From JANNMJ01 sp031425525 (GTDB taxonomy: Bacteria > Bacteroidota > Bacteroidia > Cytophagales > Hymenobacteraceae): a DNA stretch of 64,000 nucleotides. Location: assembly GCA_031425525.1 (NCBI GenBank), contig JANPJM010000071.1, forward strand, positions 1 to 64,000. Direction: 5' to 3'. The position numbers and the translations under genes are program-made. Shown here one piece after another: positions 8,962 through 17,547 of the stretch. How positions within the stretch are numbered: position 1 is the first letter of the stretch; each line of letters begins with the position of its first letter. The notes beneath the pieces were generated by a model, which saw only the letters and a program-made list of their open reading frames with translations, searched no databases and was not told the DNA's origin.

Positions 8962-11304
8962 CTAAAAGCTCAAAGAAGCGCCGAGCGCCGGCAATATCGG
9001 CAATTGGTCGACGCGGGTGGACGTTACGCGGTCAAAGTAAAAGATATTTTGGCGGTCGTAAGCGTTGGTCACGCTGGCATCGACTTCAAACTTGAGGTTT
9101 TCGCGCAGCTTCCACGTCTTGCGGGCCGACAGGTCGAGGCGATGGTAGTACGGCAGGCGCTTCGAGTTCAAAGGGCCGTAAAACACGCCCAGCGTGCCGT
9201 TTTGCTGCCCCACGGGTTGCTGAATCGGGCCGGTGAGCAACTGTTCGTAGAAGCCGCCGGTGGGCGTGAACGGGAAACCGGAGCCCAAATTCCAGCGGGC
9301 GCTGACCTCGAACGATTTTCGGGCGCCGAACTGATATGTGCCGAGCAGATTGACATTGTGGCGGCGGTCGAAGTTGGGGCGGTATTCGAGGGCACCATAC
9401 TCCCGCGTGACGCTCGTGAGCGAGTACGAACCTTGCGCCAGGAAGCCGCCGCGCTTGTAGGTAAATGCCAAGTCGACGCCGCGCGCCAGCCCTTCTTCCA
9501 CCACATACTGCGTTTGCGCCGCCGAAAACCGGTCGCGGTTGAGGTTCACGACCACCGGAAACTGCTTGAGGTACGGTTCCAGGTTGAAGGTCAGATTCGC
9601 CGACGGCACATCGATTTCGATACCCGTAATCAGGTGCCGCGCGGTTTGCAGGCGGTTTTCGACCCGCGAGCCATCAGCGCGCTGCAACACTTCCGGCGAC
9701 GACAGATACCCCGCGAATAGGTTCACCACATCGCGGTCGGAGCGCGTGGCGAGCAGGTTTTGGGTGTACAGCCCGGCGGCGGCCTTGATGCGGATGTTTT
9801 CGGTGATGTTGTATTTGAGGCCGATGCGCGGCTCCGGCGACATCTGCGCGAGCGAGGCGTAGAAATGCAGCCGCAGACTCGGCTCGATCACGAGGCGGTC
9901 GGCGGCGCCGCCCCCCACGAAGCGGTACTTCACGAAACCCGCCAATTCGGTGTTGTTCTGCTCTTCTTCCTGCACCAGTCCGGTAGCCGTTACGCCCCGA
10001 AACTCGGTAGCGTTGCCGAGCAGTTGCACGCCGTATTTCAGTTCGCTTTTGCGGATGAAGTACGAAAAATCGAGGTTCAGATTGAAGTTGTTGATGCGGG
10101 AGGTACGCGGCTGAACGTTCGGCTCCGTAATCTTGACGTTGTAATCGGAGTACGACAGCGCGCCGTGCATAATCACCGACGACTTACTCGGCAGCACGAT
10201 GAAATCGGCCCCCGCGCCGTACGTATCCCACGTAATGTCGGTGTTGTTGGTGAGGCCCACCCGGTCGGTGAAATTGAAGCCGAACGCGTTGAGCCGTGAG
10301 CCGCCCGTGCCGTTGAGCGACACCTTGCCGTACAAATCGCGGAAATTGAACGGCAGGCCGTCTTTGTTGGCGTATTCGTAGAAGATTTTCGAGGTTTGTT
10401 GCAGGTACGATGTGCGCCCCGACAGCAGGAACGACGCCCCGGCCAAGCCGGTATCGGGGTTTTTCTTCGCCAGTGGGCCTTCCAGCAACAGCTTAGACGT
10501 GAACGGATTGACTGCCACCTTGCCTGCCAGCCGCGAGCGGTTGCCATCGCGGGTGGTGACATCGAGTACCGCCGATGTACGGCCGCCGTACTCGGCACCA
10601 AAGCCCCCGGTGTACACGTCCACGCTCCGCAGAATATCGGTATCGAACACCGAAAACAGCCCGATGGAGTGAAACGGGTTGTAAATCGTCATGCCGTCGA
10701 GCAGCACCAAGGTTTGGGCGGGCGTGCCGCCCCGGATATAAAGCTGCCCGCCCTGGTCGCCGGTGAACACCACGCCGGGCACCGTTTGCAGGTACTGCGC
10801 CAGATCGGCCTCGCCGCCCACGGCCGGCATCAGCTTGATGTCGATGGGCGTGACTTTTTGCACCCCGGCGCGTACCTCGGTAAGTTGCTGGGTTTTGGTG
10901 CCCGATACCTGCACTTCGTCCAGTTCGGCCAGCGATTCGGCGGTGTACAGTTTCAGGGTTTTGATTTCGCCTTCCTTCAGCGTAACCTCCTGTTTTACGG
11001 CATCGAAGCCGAGCGCCGTGCCTTCCAGCGTGTAGGTGCCGGGCGCCAGACGCGTAAACGAGAAATACCCTCGGTTATCGGTGACGCCGCCCACGGCCGT
11101 GCCCAGCAGCCGTACGGTGGCGTACGGCAAGGGTTCGCCGCCGGCTTTATTGTACAGAAAGCCACGCACTTCGGCCGTGGCCTGCGCCCACGCCGCCGAC
11201 GCGCCCGTGAGTACCAGCACGAGCAGCAACAGCGCCACCCGGCGCGCAACGAAGAGAAAACCAGAAGGAAACAGCGGCGAAACCGCGAGCGGACGAGCAG
11301 GCAT
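8962..11304 (-). CDS. TonB-dependent receptor with carboxypeptidase-like domain
   Basis: A 780-residue outer-membrane receptor for TonB-dependent uptake. Seen: signal peptide (about 1-40, ending AWAQ), a carboxypeptidase-D-regulatory-like domain (about 43-125; VRGFLYNKAGGEPLPYATV and TDNRGYFSFTRLAPGTYTLE), a plug domain (about 140-240; DLAQYLQTVPGVVFTGDQGG and LYIRGGTPAQTLVLLDGM), and a C-terminal barrel ending LPALGASLSF. The ATG at 11304 gives a clean signal peptide with basic n-region; the frame is open to 11436 without protein-like content. It starts the minus-strand block that ends with exbB, exbD and tonB. The leader TTCGGCACCCGATG resembles that of the kinase starting at 33827. The substrate cannot be told from sequence. 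Confidence 0.92.
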   Translation of the reverse strand: MPARPLAVSPLFPSGFLFVARRVALLLLVLVLTGASAAWAQATAEVRGFLYNKAGGEPLPYATVRLLGTAVGGVTDNRGYFSFTRLAPGTYTLEGTALGFDAVKQEVTLKEGEIKTLKLYTAESLAELDEVQVSGTKTQQLTEVRAGVQKVTPIDIKLMPAVGGEADLAQYLQTVPGVVFTGDQGGQLYIRGGTPAQTLVLLDGMTIYNPFHSIGLFSVFDTDILRSVDVYTGGFGAEYGGRTSAVLDVTTRDGNRSRLAGKVAVNPFTSKLLLEGPLAKKNPDTGLAGASFLLSGRTSYLQQTSKIFYEYANKDGLPFNFRDLYGKVSLNGTGGSRLNAFGFNFTDRVGLTNNTDITWDTYGAGADFIVLPSKSSVIMHGALSYSDYNVKITEPNVQPRTSRINNFNLNLDFSYFIRKSELKYGVQLLGNATEFRGVTATGLVQEEEQNNTELAGFVKYRFVGGGAADRLVIEPSLRLHFYASLAQMSPEPRIGLKYNITENIRIKAAAGLYTQNLLATRSDRDVVNLFAGYLSSPEVLQRADGSRVENRLQTARHLITGIEIDVPSANLTFNLEPYLKQFPVVVNLNRDRFSAAQTQYVVEEGLARGVDLAFTYKRGGFLAQGSYSLTSVTREYGALEYRPNFDRRHNVNLLGTYQFGARKSFEVSARWNLGSGFPFTPTGGFYEQLLTGPIQQPVGQQNGTLGVFYGPLNSKRLPYYHRLDLSARKTWKLRENLKFEVDASVTNAYDRQNIFYFDRVTSTRVDQLPILPALGASLSF

Positions 11305-11816
11305 CGGGTGCCGAAAAAAGAGCGAGCGCAAAGTGATGAGGGGTTGGGCGGGCCAAAAGTACGTTCCACGGGCGGGGTGAACGCCTGAGGGGGGCATTTT
11401 GCCTGCGTAACCGGGGGCACGAGCGGCTGTCCTCACCTGCGGGCCCCGCCGGGGGTACCTGCGCGCCCAAGCGCGCTGTCAGCCAGGAAGTTTAGGGCTT
11501 GCGAGGAGGCCAGTACCGCAAAACCACGTAGAAATACGCGATTTTAAAATCACGTATTTCTACTGGTATAGCCAAGAGAATGAGGCAGTTCCTTTGTGCC
11601 ATCGGAAAGCAACTGCCCGAAGCGCAACGGATGTGTAAGCCGCCCTCGGATCGACCCGCTTTCTGTGCCTTCCCTATATCTCTTTCACCAGTAGTCTTAC
11701 TCCCATGCCCGCCCCCTAAGCCCTCCCCCGCCTTCCCGCCAGTCTGCTGCTGCCGCAGGCTGTGCGCCGTGTTCGGCAGCATTTCAATTCACCACGCGTT
11801 TAAATTTAACAAAATC
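11305..11816. other. Divergent intergenic region
   Basis: 512 bases between the divergent receptor gene (minus) and the first unknown-family gene (plus). The only clear structure is the palindrome at 11523-11567. The reading frame open from 11580 codes for cysteine/proline-rich, non-protein-like sequence before the ATG at 11817. Confidence 0.6.
11523..11567. promoter_or_regulatory. 36-bp palindrome in divergent spacer
   Basis: 11528-11563 reads GTAGAAATACGCGATTTT and then its inverted complement, with a single mismatched pair. ACCA/TGGT extends the arms after one extra base. It is AT-rich in a GC-rich setting and lies between two divergent genes, so an operator or an RNA hairpin are both possible. 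Confidence 0.6.
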
Positions 11817-12581
11817 ATGTCCACTTCACTCGCTCCCTCCCCTTCGCGCGCTGCGGCTTCTGCTGCTGCTGGCACGCCCTACAGCATCACGATCAGCATG
11901 AGCCAGGCTACGGTTGATGCCCTGACGGCCTCCAATTATCAACTGTGCGGCTTTAAGGCCGTTAGCTCGCCTACCCCAGGGCAGCCGCTGGTGTGGTTTT
12001 CCACTAACCAGTTTGCCACTCAAATCACCATCAACTGGGAGGAATTTTACTTGGCTTATACCTCCACTTCAGAGATCGAATCGGGCGTTGTCATCACGGC
12101 CAGCGACAGTTTCCCGATTGCTTTAGGGCAACTGCTGACTATTAACCAGCCGGGCGGTGGTGGCATGCTTGGGCAGGGAACCGATCCGAACGGTATTCAA
12201 ATCCTGAATAATGATCAGGTAGTTTACACAACCGGAATGGGGCAGATGCTGGGTAGTCAACTCACGCCGATGTGTGCGTTCAGTGCGTATCCAGGGTTCA
12301 TGCTCGATATTGAGCCTATCGAGAAAGTCGTGCTGATGTTTTCGACCCTACCACTGAATACCGGCAGTGTGATCGAGCAAGCGTTCAGCCCCGGTATTCT
12401 GCTGGATCTCACTGACCAGCACAACGCCGTCGTTACGTTTGATATGACTCCCGCTCCAGGAGTAGCTGATTGGTCCGGGGCCAATTGCTCTAATAGCCCC
12501 GTCCCGGCCACCGCTGAAATGGCCCCGATTCTGGTCAACCCTTCCGGTATCAAGCTAAACAGTCAGAAGCAGCGTCGCTAA
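11817..12581 (+). CDS. Unknown secreted-like or capsid-like protein A
   Basis: A 254-residue protein of a family I do not recognise. Seen: no signal peptide or membrane helix, many short hydrophobic strands, a conserved opening YSITISMSQATVDAL followed by a LxGFKAVxS.PGQPLVWFS block, and a C-terminal proline-rich part. It is a clear paralog of the next gene (232 residues): both share the order SISMS/TISLS, LCGFKAV/LYGFLAA, PLVWFSTNQ/PLLWYANSK, LLTINQ/LLTINA. The ATG at 11817 was chosen because upstream sequence in frame is not protein-like. Codon use is visibly AT-richer than in neighbouring genes, suggesting acquisition. It lies in a run of three co-directional unknown genes. Confidence 0.72.
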   Translation: MSTSLAPSPSRAAASAAAGTPYSITISMSQATVDALTASNYQLCGFKAVSSPTPGQPLVWFSTNQFATQITINWEEFYLAYTSTSEIESGVVITASDSFPIALGQLLTINQPGGGGMLGQGTDPNGIQILNNDQVVYTTGMGQMLGSQLTPMCAFSAYPGFMLDIEPIEKVVLMFSTLPLNTGSVIEQAFSPGILLDLTDQHNAVVTFDMTPAPGVADWSGANCSNSPVPATAEMAPILVNPSGIKLNSQKQRR

Positions 12582-12594
12582 CCAAAGCGGCCAG

Positions 12595-12637
12595 TAAACC
12601 GGGCTACCTGCTCACCTGAGTCAAGTAGCCCGGTTTA
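12595..12637 (+). terminator. Perfect 13-bp hairpin between paralogs
   Basis: TAAACCGGGCTAC at 12595-12607 is perfectly inverted at 12625-12637 with a 17-base loop, 14 bases after the stop codon of the first paralog. There is no long U-tract (TTTAACTG), so it may attenuate or stabilise the upstream mRNA rather than fully terminate. Confidence 0.6.
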
Positions 12638-12670
12638 ACTGACTGCGCGTTGCGCGTCACCGGCATTTTG

Positions 12671-13369
12671 ATGGCCGATCCTTATAAAGAAGTGCCAGTG
12701 TATCAGTTGACTATCAGCCTTTCGCCGGGTACGCTGGCGCAATTGTGCAGTTCCGGGTTTAAGCTCTACGGCTTCCTAGCGGCGCAGGTGAGCGATGCGC
12801 GTTCCCGGCCTTTGCTGTGGTACGCGAACAGTAAATTAGGACTTCATAACATAATCGGCTGGTCTAGTCAGTATCAGGTCTATACCTCCAAAAGTCCCCT
12901 CCCGCTGACGCAGCAGGAAGAGGTAGAACTGAATGCGGTCGTTTCCATGAACCCCGGTCAGTTGCTGACCATCAACGCAACCGGCACCGGACCAGTAACC
13001 AACCAGGGCGCTGCGGGCCGTTTCTCGGTATTCAATAAATCCACTACCCCCCAAGTCTGCGGGTTAATGGTCGAAGGGAAAGCGTTTTGCGCTTTGCCAC
13101 TGGACGGCAACCTAAGGCAGGAATTTGGCGCCTCGCCGCAGCTCCTAGTGCTGTTTGCACCCGATAGCTACCCTTTCGGCACCGTCCTGCAATACTGGCT
13201 TGGCACCTGTACGGCCGGTCTGCTGGTCAATTTCAGCAGTATCGGGTCTGCAAATGTCTGCTTCGACCTGGACACGGGCCTCTGGGACTGGAACAGCCAA
13301 GCCTGGGGAACGCAGATTCAGCCCGGCGCTGATCTGGCGGCCCTGCTGCTGCCGGAGACGGCCTGGTAA
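12671..13369 (+). CDS. Unknown protein B, paralog of protein A
   Basis: A 232-residue protein paralogous to the gene ending at 12581. Seen: the same beta-strand-rich plan without signal peptide or membrane helices, with YQLTISLSPGTLAQL near the N-terminus, LYGFLAAQVS, RPLLWYANSK, and the shared GQLLTINATGTG block near residue 100. The C-terminus has tryptophans (GLWDWNSQAWG). The ATG at 12671 begins MADPYKEVPVY; a TTG seven codons earlier is possible. The two paralogs share order and length but are strongly diverged, so the duplication is old or both were acquired. A structural or lectin-like role would be a guess only. Confidence 0.7.
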   Translation: MADPYKEVPVYQLTISLSPGTLAQLCSSGFKLYGFLAAQVSDARSRPLLWYANSKLGLHNIIGWSSQYQVYTSKSPLPLTQQEEVELNAVVSMNPGQLLTINATGTGPVTNQGAAGRFSVFNKSTTPQVCGLMVEGKAFCALPLDGNLRQEFGASPQLLVLFAPDSYPFGTVLQYWLGTCTAGLLVNFSSIGSANVCFDLDTGLWDWNSQAWGTQIQPGADLAALLLPETAW

Positions 13370-13415
13370 TTCGCCGTTTGTTATAAATAGCCGAATTATA
13401 TCACCATTACGCGTT

Positions 13416-13448
13416 TTTGCCAACCACTTTAGAGGGAGTATATCTTTG
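13416..13448 (+). promoter_or_regulatory. Bacteroidota-type promoter
   Basis: TTTG at 13416-13419 and TATCTTTG at 13441-13448, 21 bases apart, match the Bacteroidota -33 TTTG / -7 TAnnTTTG pattern and lie 39 bases before the ATG at 13488. Confidence 0.7.
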
Positions 13449-13487
13449 CTCGCTTTCCTTTTTTCCAACGTTTTATTTTTTCCGACC

Positions 13488-14222
13488 ATGGCTACCCCTA
13501 TGCCCTCTATCATCAGCCAGCAGCAATTTGATGCCGGCACCGCCCTTTGGCTCCAAAACATCAACGACGCCGCCAGCGGCGATCCGGATGCGTTGCAGAA
13601 GTCGTTTCAATCGCACGGCAGCATCCTCCAGTACGCCGGTTTCTCGAGTGACCAGATTGCCCAATTGCTTTCGACCGTTGGCGGGTGCCGGATAAACGCC
13701 CGCTTTCTGGTCATCGACGCCACCGTTCGGATTGCGCTGTACGTGTCGGACGCGTTGAACACGCGGTTGTCGGCGTACTACGTCTCGCTGAAACCGGCCC
13801 CTGAAGCGGTGGCATCCGGCACTACGCGTTCCTATGATGATGGCCCCGGTACGCAAGTAGATCACGCGCTGGTGGCGCGGTGGCTGCAAAAATGGGCCGC
13901 AGTGGAAGAGTCGGCAATCGACGCCCCGATGTTTACCACCAGCTACGGCCCGCTGAAAGGGTACACCTTCGGTTTGAAGGATTTTCTGGAGCCGATGTTC
14001 GGCGTCTCGGTCTTTCCACCGCCGAACGATTTGCTGATGCGCGTAGAATTCGGTCTGCACGAATACTACTCCCAGAACGACACCAAGGAGTTGACGCAGA
14101 CGTTTGGGCTGGTGGTGCGGCTAAACGAAAAGGCCGGGTCAGGCACGACCGGCTCGGCGGCGCCCTTCTTCGATATGACGACGCCGTGTCCGCCCATCTG
14201 CGGGTATAGCGCACTCAACTAA
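13488..14222 (+). CDS. Hypothetical protein with CPPIC C-terminal motif
   Basis: A 244-residue soluble protein of unknown function. Seen: helical N-terminal third (ALWLQNINDAASGDPDALQK, a segment that could form a small helical bundle), a central strand-rich part (LKGYTFGLKDFLEPMFG), and a C-terminal DMTTPCPPICGYSALN with two cysteines. Similar Cys-Pro-Pro-x-Cys tails are, from memory, common in short Bacteroidota proteins of unknown role. The ATG at 13488 follows a good TAnnTTTG promoter. The open frame extends upstream to 13155 but overlaps protein B, so it is not used. It is third in a run of unknown genes and lies directly upstream of a membrane protein and kinase pair. Confidence 0.72.
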   Translation: MATPMPSIISQQQFDAGTALWLQNINDAASGDPDALQKSFQSHGSILQYAGFSSDQIAQLLSTVGGCRINARFLVIDATVRIALYVSDALNTRLSAYYVSLKPAPEAVASGTTRSYDDGPGTQVDHALVARWLQKWAAVEESAIDAPMFTTSYGPLKGYTFGLKDFLEPMFGVSVFPPPNDLLMRVEFGLHEYYSQNDTKELTQTFGLVVRLNEKAGSGTTGSAAPFFDMTTPCPPICGYSALN

Positions 14223-14240
14223 CTACTTGACTGAAAAGCG

Positions 14241-14282
14241 GTCGCCAGCTTATTGCCTACTTCCCGCCAGTAAGTTGGCGAT
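14241..14282 (+). terminator. Hairpin after unknown gene
   Basis: GTCGCCAGCTTA at 14241-14252 pairs with TAAGTTGGCGAT at 14271-14282 using two G-U wobbles; it lies 18 bases after the stop at 14222 and before the membrane-protein gene. No U-tract follows, so it is a weak terminator candidate. Confidence 0.4.
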
Positions 14283-14308
14283 CCGCTTGGTCATAGTCCG
14301 TTGCCCTT

Positions 14309-14962
14309 ATGCTCAGTGTCATCACGTTGCAATGGGCCTTGATTCGGCTCTCCTTGCTACCCATTATCGTGGCCACGCTCATCGGCGTCGTTCGGTTTCG
14401 CCGGTTAACGCCGGGCTTACGCTACCTGGCCATTCTGGTGGGCGTCGTGCTGGTGCTGGAGGTAATATCGCGGCTGCTAGCGTTGCGGCATCAGCCGAAC
14501 CTGTTTCTAATGCCGTTTTACACGGCGGCGGAATTTGGCTTGCTGATTTTGGTGTACGAACGCGCTTTAGCGGCACCGCTATTTACCCGGTGGGCGCCGT
14601 GGCTGATGGGGGCGTTCATTGGCTACGTCGTGCTGGATAGCTGGCTGTTGGCGGAGCTAACCCGTTTTCGGCCAAGTCAGCAGGTGGTGGGCAGTCTGCT
14701 GGTGCTGGCGCTGGTCGGACTGTATTACCGAAAATTGCTCAACGAATTGCGGGTGAGGCACCTCGAACGCGAGCCGATGTTCTGGGTGTCCACCGGGCTG
14801 TTCGTTTACTACCTGGGCTATATCCAGATCGGCCTCTTCAGCAACTACTTGCTTTCTTATTCGTCCCAACTCAACAGCAACATTTGGGCGGCGCACGCGC
14901 TGCTCAGTATGTTGCTGTACAGTTGTTACAGCCTGGCTTTATGGCTGCACCCGCAGAAGTAG
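14309..14962 (+). CDS. Polytopic membrane protein upstream of sensor kinase
   Basis: A 217-residue integral membrane protein with about seven hydrophobic segments (for example IRLSLLPIIVATLIGVV, YLAILVGVVLVLEVI, VVGSLLVLALVGLYY and HALLSMLLYSCYSLALWL). No catalytic motif is visible. Its end overlaps the start of the downstream histidine kinase by 22 bp, so translation is probably coupled. Since the kinase has only one membrane helix and no sensing domain, this protein is a plausible membrane sensor for it; that is inference from gene order. The ATG at 14309 precedes the first membrane helix directly. Confidence 0.75.
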   Translation: MLSVITLQWALIRLSLLPIIVATLIGVVRFRRLTPGLRYLAILVGVVLVLEVISRLLALRHQPNLFLMPFYTAAEFGLLILVYERALAAPLFTRWAPWLMGAFIGYVVLDSWLLAELTRFRPSQQVVGSLLVLALVGLYYRKLLNELRVRHLEREPMFWVSTGLFVYYLGYIQIGLFSNYLLSYSSQLNSNIWAAHALLSMLLYSCYSLALWLHPQK

Positions 14963-15762
14963 CCTTCGGCCAGTTGCTTTTTGGCGGCATCAGTTTTATG
15001 CTGCTGGCGGCCGTAACGCTGGTGGCGTTTCTGGTGACGTACCAGAAACGCTTACTGCGTCAACAGTTAGAGCTGCGCACGGCTGAAGCCGCGTATCAGC
15101 GACAACTGCTCGGCGCGATCATCGAAGCGCAGGAGCGTGAGCGTGAGCGCATCGGCCGCGACCTGCACGACGGCATCGGCGCGACGCTCGTTACGGCTAA
15201 ACTGCTGGTGAATCGGCTGGCCGTGACCTCTTCGCCTGCCGCCGCCGCCGATAGCCAGCCGGGGGTGCTGAAACTGCTACAGGAAATTATGGGGACGGTC
15301 GGGCAGGAAGTTCGGAATATCTCGCACGATCTCTACCCGGTCGTGCTGTCGCGGTTTGGATTGGCCGAAGCGATTCAGCACCTGGCCGATGGTTGCCACG
15401 AAACCGGCACCCTGGCCATCGATCTGGCGCTCGACTACCCGCGGTCGCTACCCCTGGCGCAGGAGCTGGCATTGTACCGGATTTGCCAGGAGCTGATCCA
15501 CAACTCGATCAAGCACGCGCACGGCGCTACCTTGCTCACGGTTCAGTTGCAACAACGCGGCGTACACCTCGAACTGGTCGTCTCCGACGACGGGTGCGGC
15601 TTTGTCGTGGATCCGCCCACGGCCGTGCGGTCTACCACCAGCGGCGCGGGCCTGCGGAGTATGGAAGTGCGCGCCCAGATGCTGCAGGCGCAGCTCCACC
15701 GAACCTCCGCCCCCGGCCAGGGTACGCGTACCGTCGTGGAGTTGGAAACAGGTGGTTTTTAG
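14941..15762 (+). CDS. Sensor histidine kinase, HisKA_3 (NarX/LiaS type)
   Basis: A 273-residue kinase. Seen: one N-terminal membrane helix (about 10-33), a coiled-coil linker (35-65), the HisKA_3 phosphoacceptor motif with His76 (ERIGRDLHDGIGATLV), and a HATPase domain with N-box ELIHNSIKHA and G-boxes DDGCGF and GAGLRSM. HisKA_3 kinases pair with LuxR/NarL regulators, and one follows 99 bp downstream. The ATG at 14941 overlaps the previous gene by 22 bp; an in-frame start at 14884 would add a stretch inside that gene and is unlikely. The short sensing part implies that the upstream membrane protein may supply the signal. Confidence 0.9.
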   Translation: MAAPAEVAFGQLLFGGISFMLLAAVTLVAFLVTYQKRLLRQQLELRTAEAAYQRQLLGAIIEAQERERERIGRDLHDGIGATLVTAKLLVNRLAVTSSPAAAADSQPGVLKLLQEIMGTVGQEVRNISHDLYPVVLSRFGLAEAIQHLADGCHETGTLAIDLALDYPRSLPLAQELALYRICQELIHNSIKHAHGATLLTVQLQQRGVHLELVVSDDGCGFVVDPPTAVRSTTSGAGLRSMEVRAQMLQAQLHRTSAPGQGTRTVVELETGGF

Positions 15763-15861
15763 GGGTTAGTTGAATACTTTGTTGTACTTGCAGGCGCTGG
15801 CATATAAGCGTTGGGCATTCGTCTAAAAAATTCATTCTAATAAATTACCCCCTGACTATTT

Positions 15862-16530
15862 ATGCCCACCATCGATTACCCCGTGCAGATTGCCCTCCTC
15901 GACGATCATCCGTTGTTTCGGCAGGGCTTGCGGTATATTCTGGAGAGTTTTTCGTTCGTGGAGTCGGTGGTAGATGCCGACGAATTTCCCCGGCTCCAGG
16001 AAATCTGCCGCCTGCGGCTGCCCGATATCCTGCTGCTCGATATGCAAATGCCGGGAATCGACGGGGCGGAAGCGGCCAAGCTGCTCCTGAGCGAATTTCC
16101 AGACTTGAAAATCATTGTCTTGTCGATGTTTTCGGCAGACAATTTTATTGTCCAGATGATCAAGCTGGGTGCCCGCAGCTACCTCCCCAAAGACGTTGAT
16201 CAGGAGCAGCTGCGTCAGGCGCTGGAAGATGTGCTGACGACGGGCCAGCACTTTACTAGCCGCATTTCGCGCGCGTTGGTGCGCGGGGTACAGCAGCCGA
16301 CCCGCCAATCGGGGGCGGCGCTGGCCAGTCAGGTGCAGCTTACCCGCCGCGAGCAGGAAGTACTCGGTATGATCTGCAAAGGCTGTAGCACCACCGAGAT
16401 TGCCGATCACTTGTTCATCAGCCCCCGCACGGTGGAAGGGCACCGGCAGAATCTGCTGGAAAAAACCAATTCGGCTAACTCCACGGCGCTAGTGGTATAC
16501 GCCGTGCAACACAACTTGAACCGCGCGTGA
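15862..16530 (+). CDS. LuxR/NarL-family response regulator
   Basis: A 222-residue response regulator. Seen: REC domain with acidic pair Asp14/Asp15, phosphoacceptor Asp60 (ILLLDMQMPG) and the conserved Lys of LPKDV; then a C-terminal LuxR-type HTH (about 155-215; LTRREQEVLGMICKG, STTEIADHLFISPRTVEGHR). It is the likely partner of the kinase ending at 15762. Its stop codon overlaps the start of ctlX (TGATG), so the two are translationally linked. DNA target unknown; the palindrome at 11523-11567 is one candidate, not shown. Confidence 0.93.
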   Translation: MPTIDYPVQIALLDDHPLFRQGLRYILESFSFVESVVDADEFPRLQEICRLRLPDILLLDMQMPGIDGAEAAKLLLSEFPDLKIIVLSMFSADNFIVQMIKLGARSYLPKDVDQEQLRQALEDVLTTGQHFTSRISRALVRGVQQPTRQSGAALASQVQLTRREQEVLGMICKGCSTTEIADHLFISPRTVEGHRQNLLEKTNSANSTALVVYAVQHNLNRA

Positions 16531-17501
16531 TGCCGGCCGCCGTTCCGCCTACTTTTTCTGCCCAACCCCCGCTTACCGGTACCGTGCTGCTGGTGCGCCC
16601 CGTCGCCTTCGGCTTCAACCCCGAAACCGCCATGACCAACGCCTTTCAGAAGAGGCCGAATGCGGACTTGGGCGCGGAACCGAACGCGAAATCGAAAAGC
16701 GAGATTGCTGCACAAGCCCTCGCCGAGTTCGATGCCTTTGCGGCGCAATTGCGCGGCGCGGGGTTACGGGTTATCGTTTTTCAAGACCCCGGTTCGCCTT
16801 CAACGCCCGATTCCATCTTCCCCAACAACTGGGTTTCGTTTCACGGCGGCGGGCGGGCCGTACTGTATCCCATGCACGCGCCCAACCGCCGCGCCGAACG
16901 CCGTCTGGCCGTTTTCGAGTTGCTTACCGCCGAAGGGTTTAGCTATCCATCAATACTCGACCTGAGCGCTGCCGAGACACGCGGCGAGTTTCTGGAAGGT
17001 ACCGGTTCGCTCGTCCTCGACCGGGTGCGGCGCGTGGCGTTTGCCGCTGTCTCGCCGCGCACGCACCTGGCGGTAGCGCAGGCGTGGGCGGCAGCGCTGG
17101 GATATGAACTGTTTTTGTTCACCGCGCTCGATGCGGCGAATACGCCGATTTACCACACCAACGTGCTGCTGAGCGTAGGCGAAACCGTCGCCGTCGCCTG
17201 TTTCGACGCCCTCCCCGACCCCGCCGAACGCGCTGCATTACGGGCGCGCCTGGCCGAAGGTGGGCGCTTGGTGTTGCCGATTAGCTTGGAGCAACTCGCG
17301 GCGTTTGCGGGCAATATGTTGCAGGTGCAACCCGCCGGGCGGGGGGCGCTCTTGATTCTGTCGGCGCAGGCGTGGGCCTCGCTCACCACAAGCCAGCAAA
17401 GCGCACTGCACGGTCGAACGGGTTTACTCGTCGCGCCCCTCGACATGATTGAACGCGCGGGTGGTGGCTCGGCCAGATGTATGCTGGCGGAGGTATTTTA
17501 G
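16530..17501 (+). CDS. ctlX: Citrulline hydrolase CtlX-type amidinotransferase
   Basis: A 323-residue member of the arginine deiminase/DDAH-like guanidino-modifying superfamily, closest in pattern to CtlX, which hydrolyses citrulline in Bacteroidota. Seen: N-terminal LLVRPVAFGFNPETAMTNAF, substrate-binding DSIFPNNWVSFH (about 94-105), EGTGSLVLDR, a catalytic-type His in YHTNVLLS (about 208), and the C-terminal GGGSARCM with the probable nucleophile Cys317. ATG 16530 is used; a GTG one codon earlier is also possible. The ATG overlaps the regulator stop, tying it to the LytS/NarL-type pair. Whether the regulator controls nitrogen use is inference. Confidence 0.87.
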   Translation: MPAAVPPTFSAQPPLTGTVLLVRPVAFGFNPETAMTNAFQKRPNADLGAEPNAKSKSEIAAQALAEFDAFAAQLRGAGLRVIVFQDPGSPSTPDSIFPNNWVSFHGGGRAVLYPMHAPNRRAERRLAVFELLTAEGFSYPSILDLSAAETRGEFLEGTGSLVLDRVRRVAFAAVSPRTHLAVAQAWAAALGYELFLFTALDAANTPIYHTNVLLSVGETVAVACFDALPDPAERAALRARLAEGGRLVLPISLEQLAAFAGNMLQVQPAGRGALLILSAQAWASLTTSQQSALHGRTGLLVAPLDMIERAGGGSARCMLAEVF

Positions 17502-17547
17502 GTGTTGTAGCCACCTTTCGATACTGGCCCAACTCATTACCACCTCA

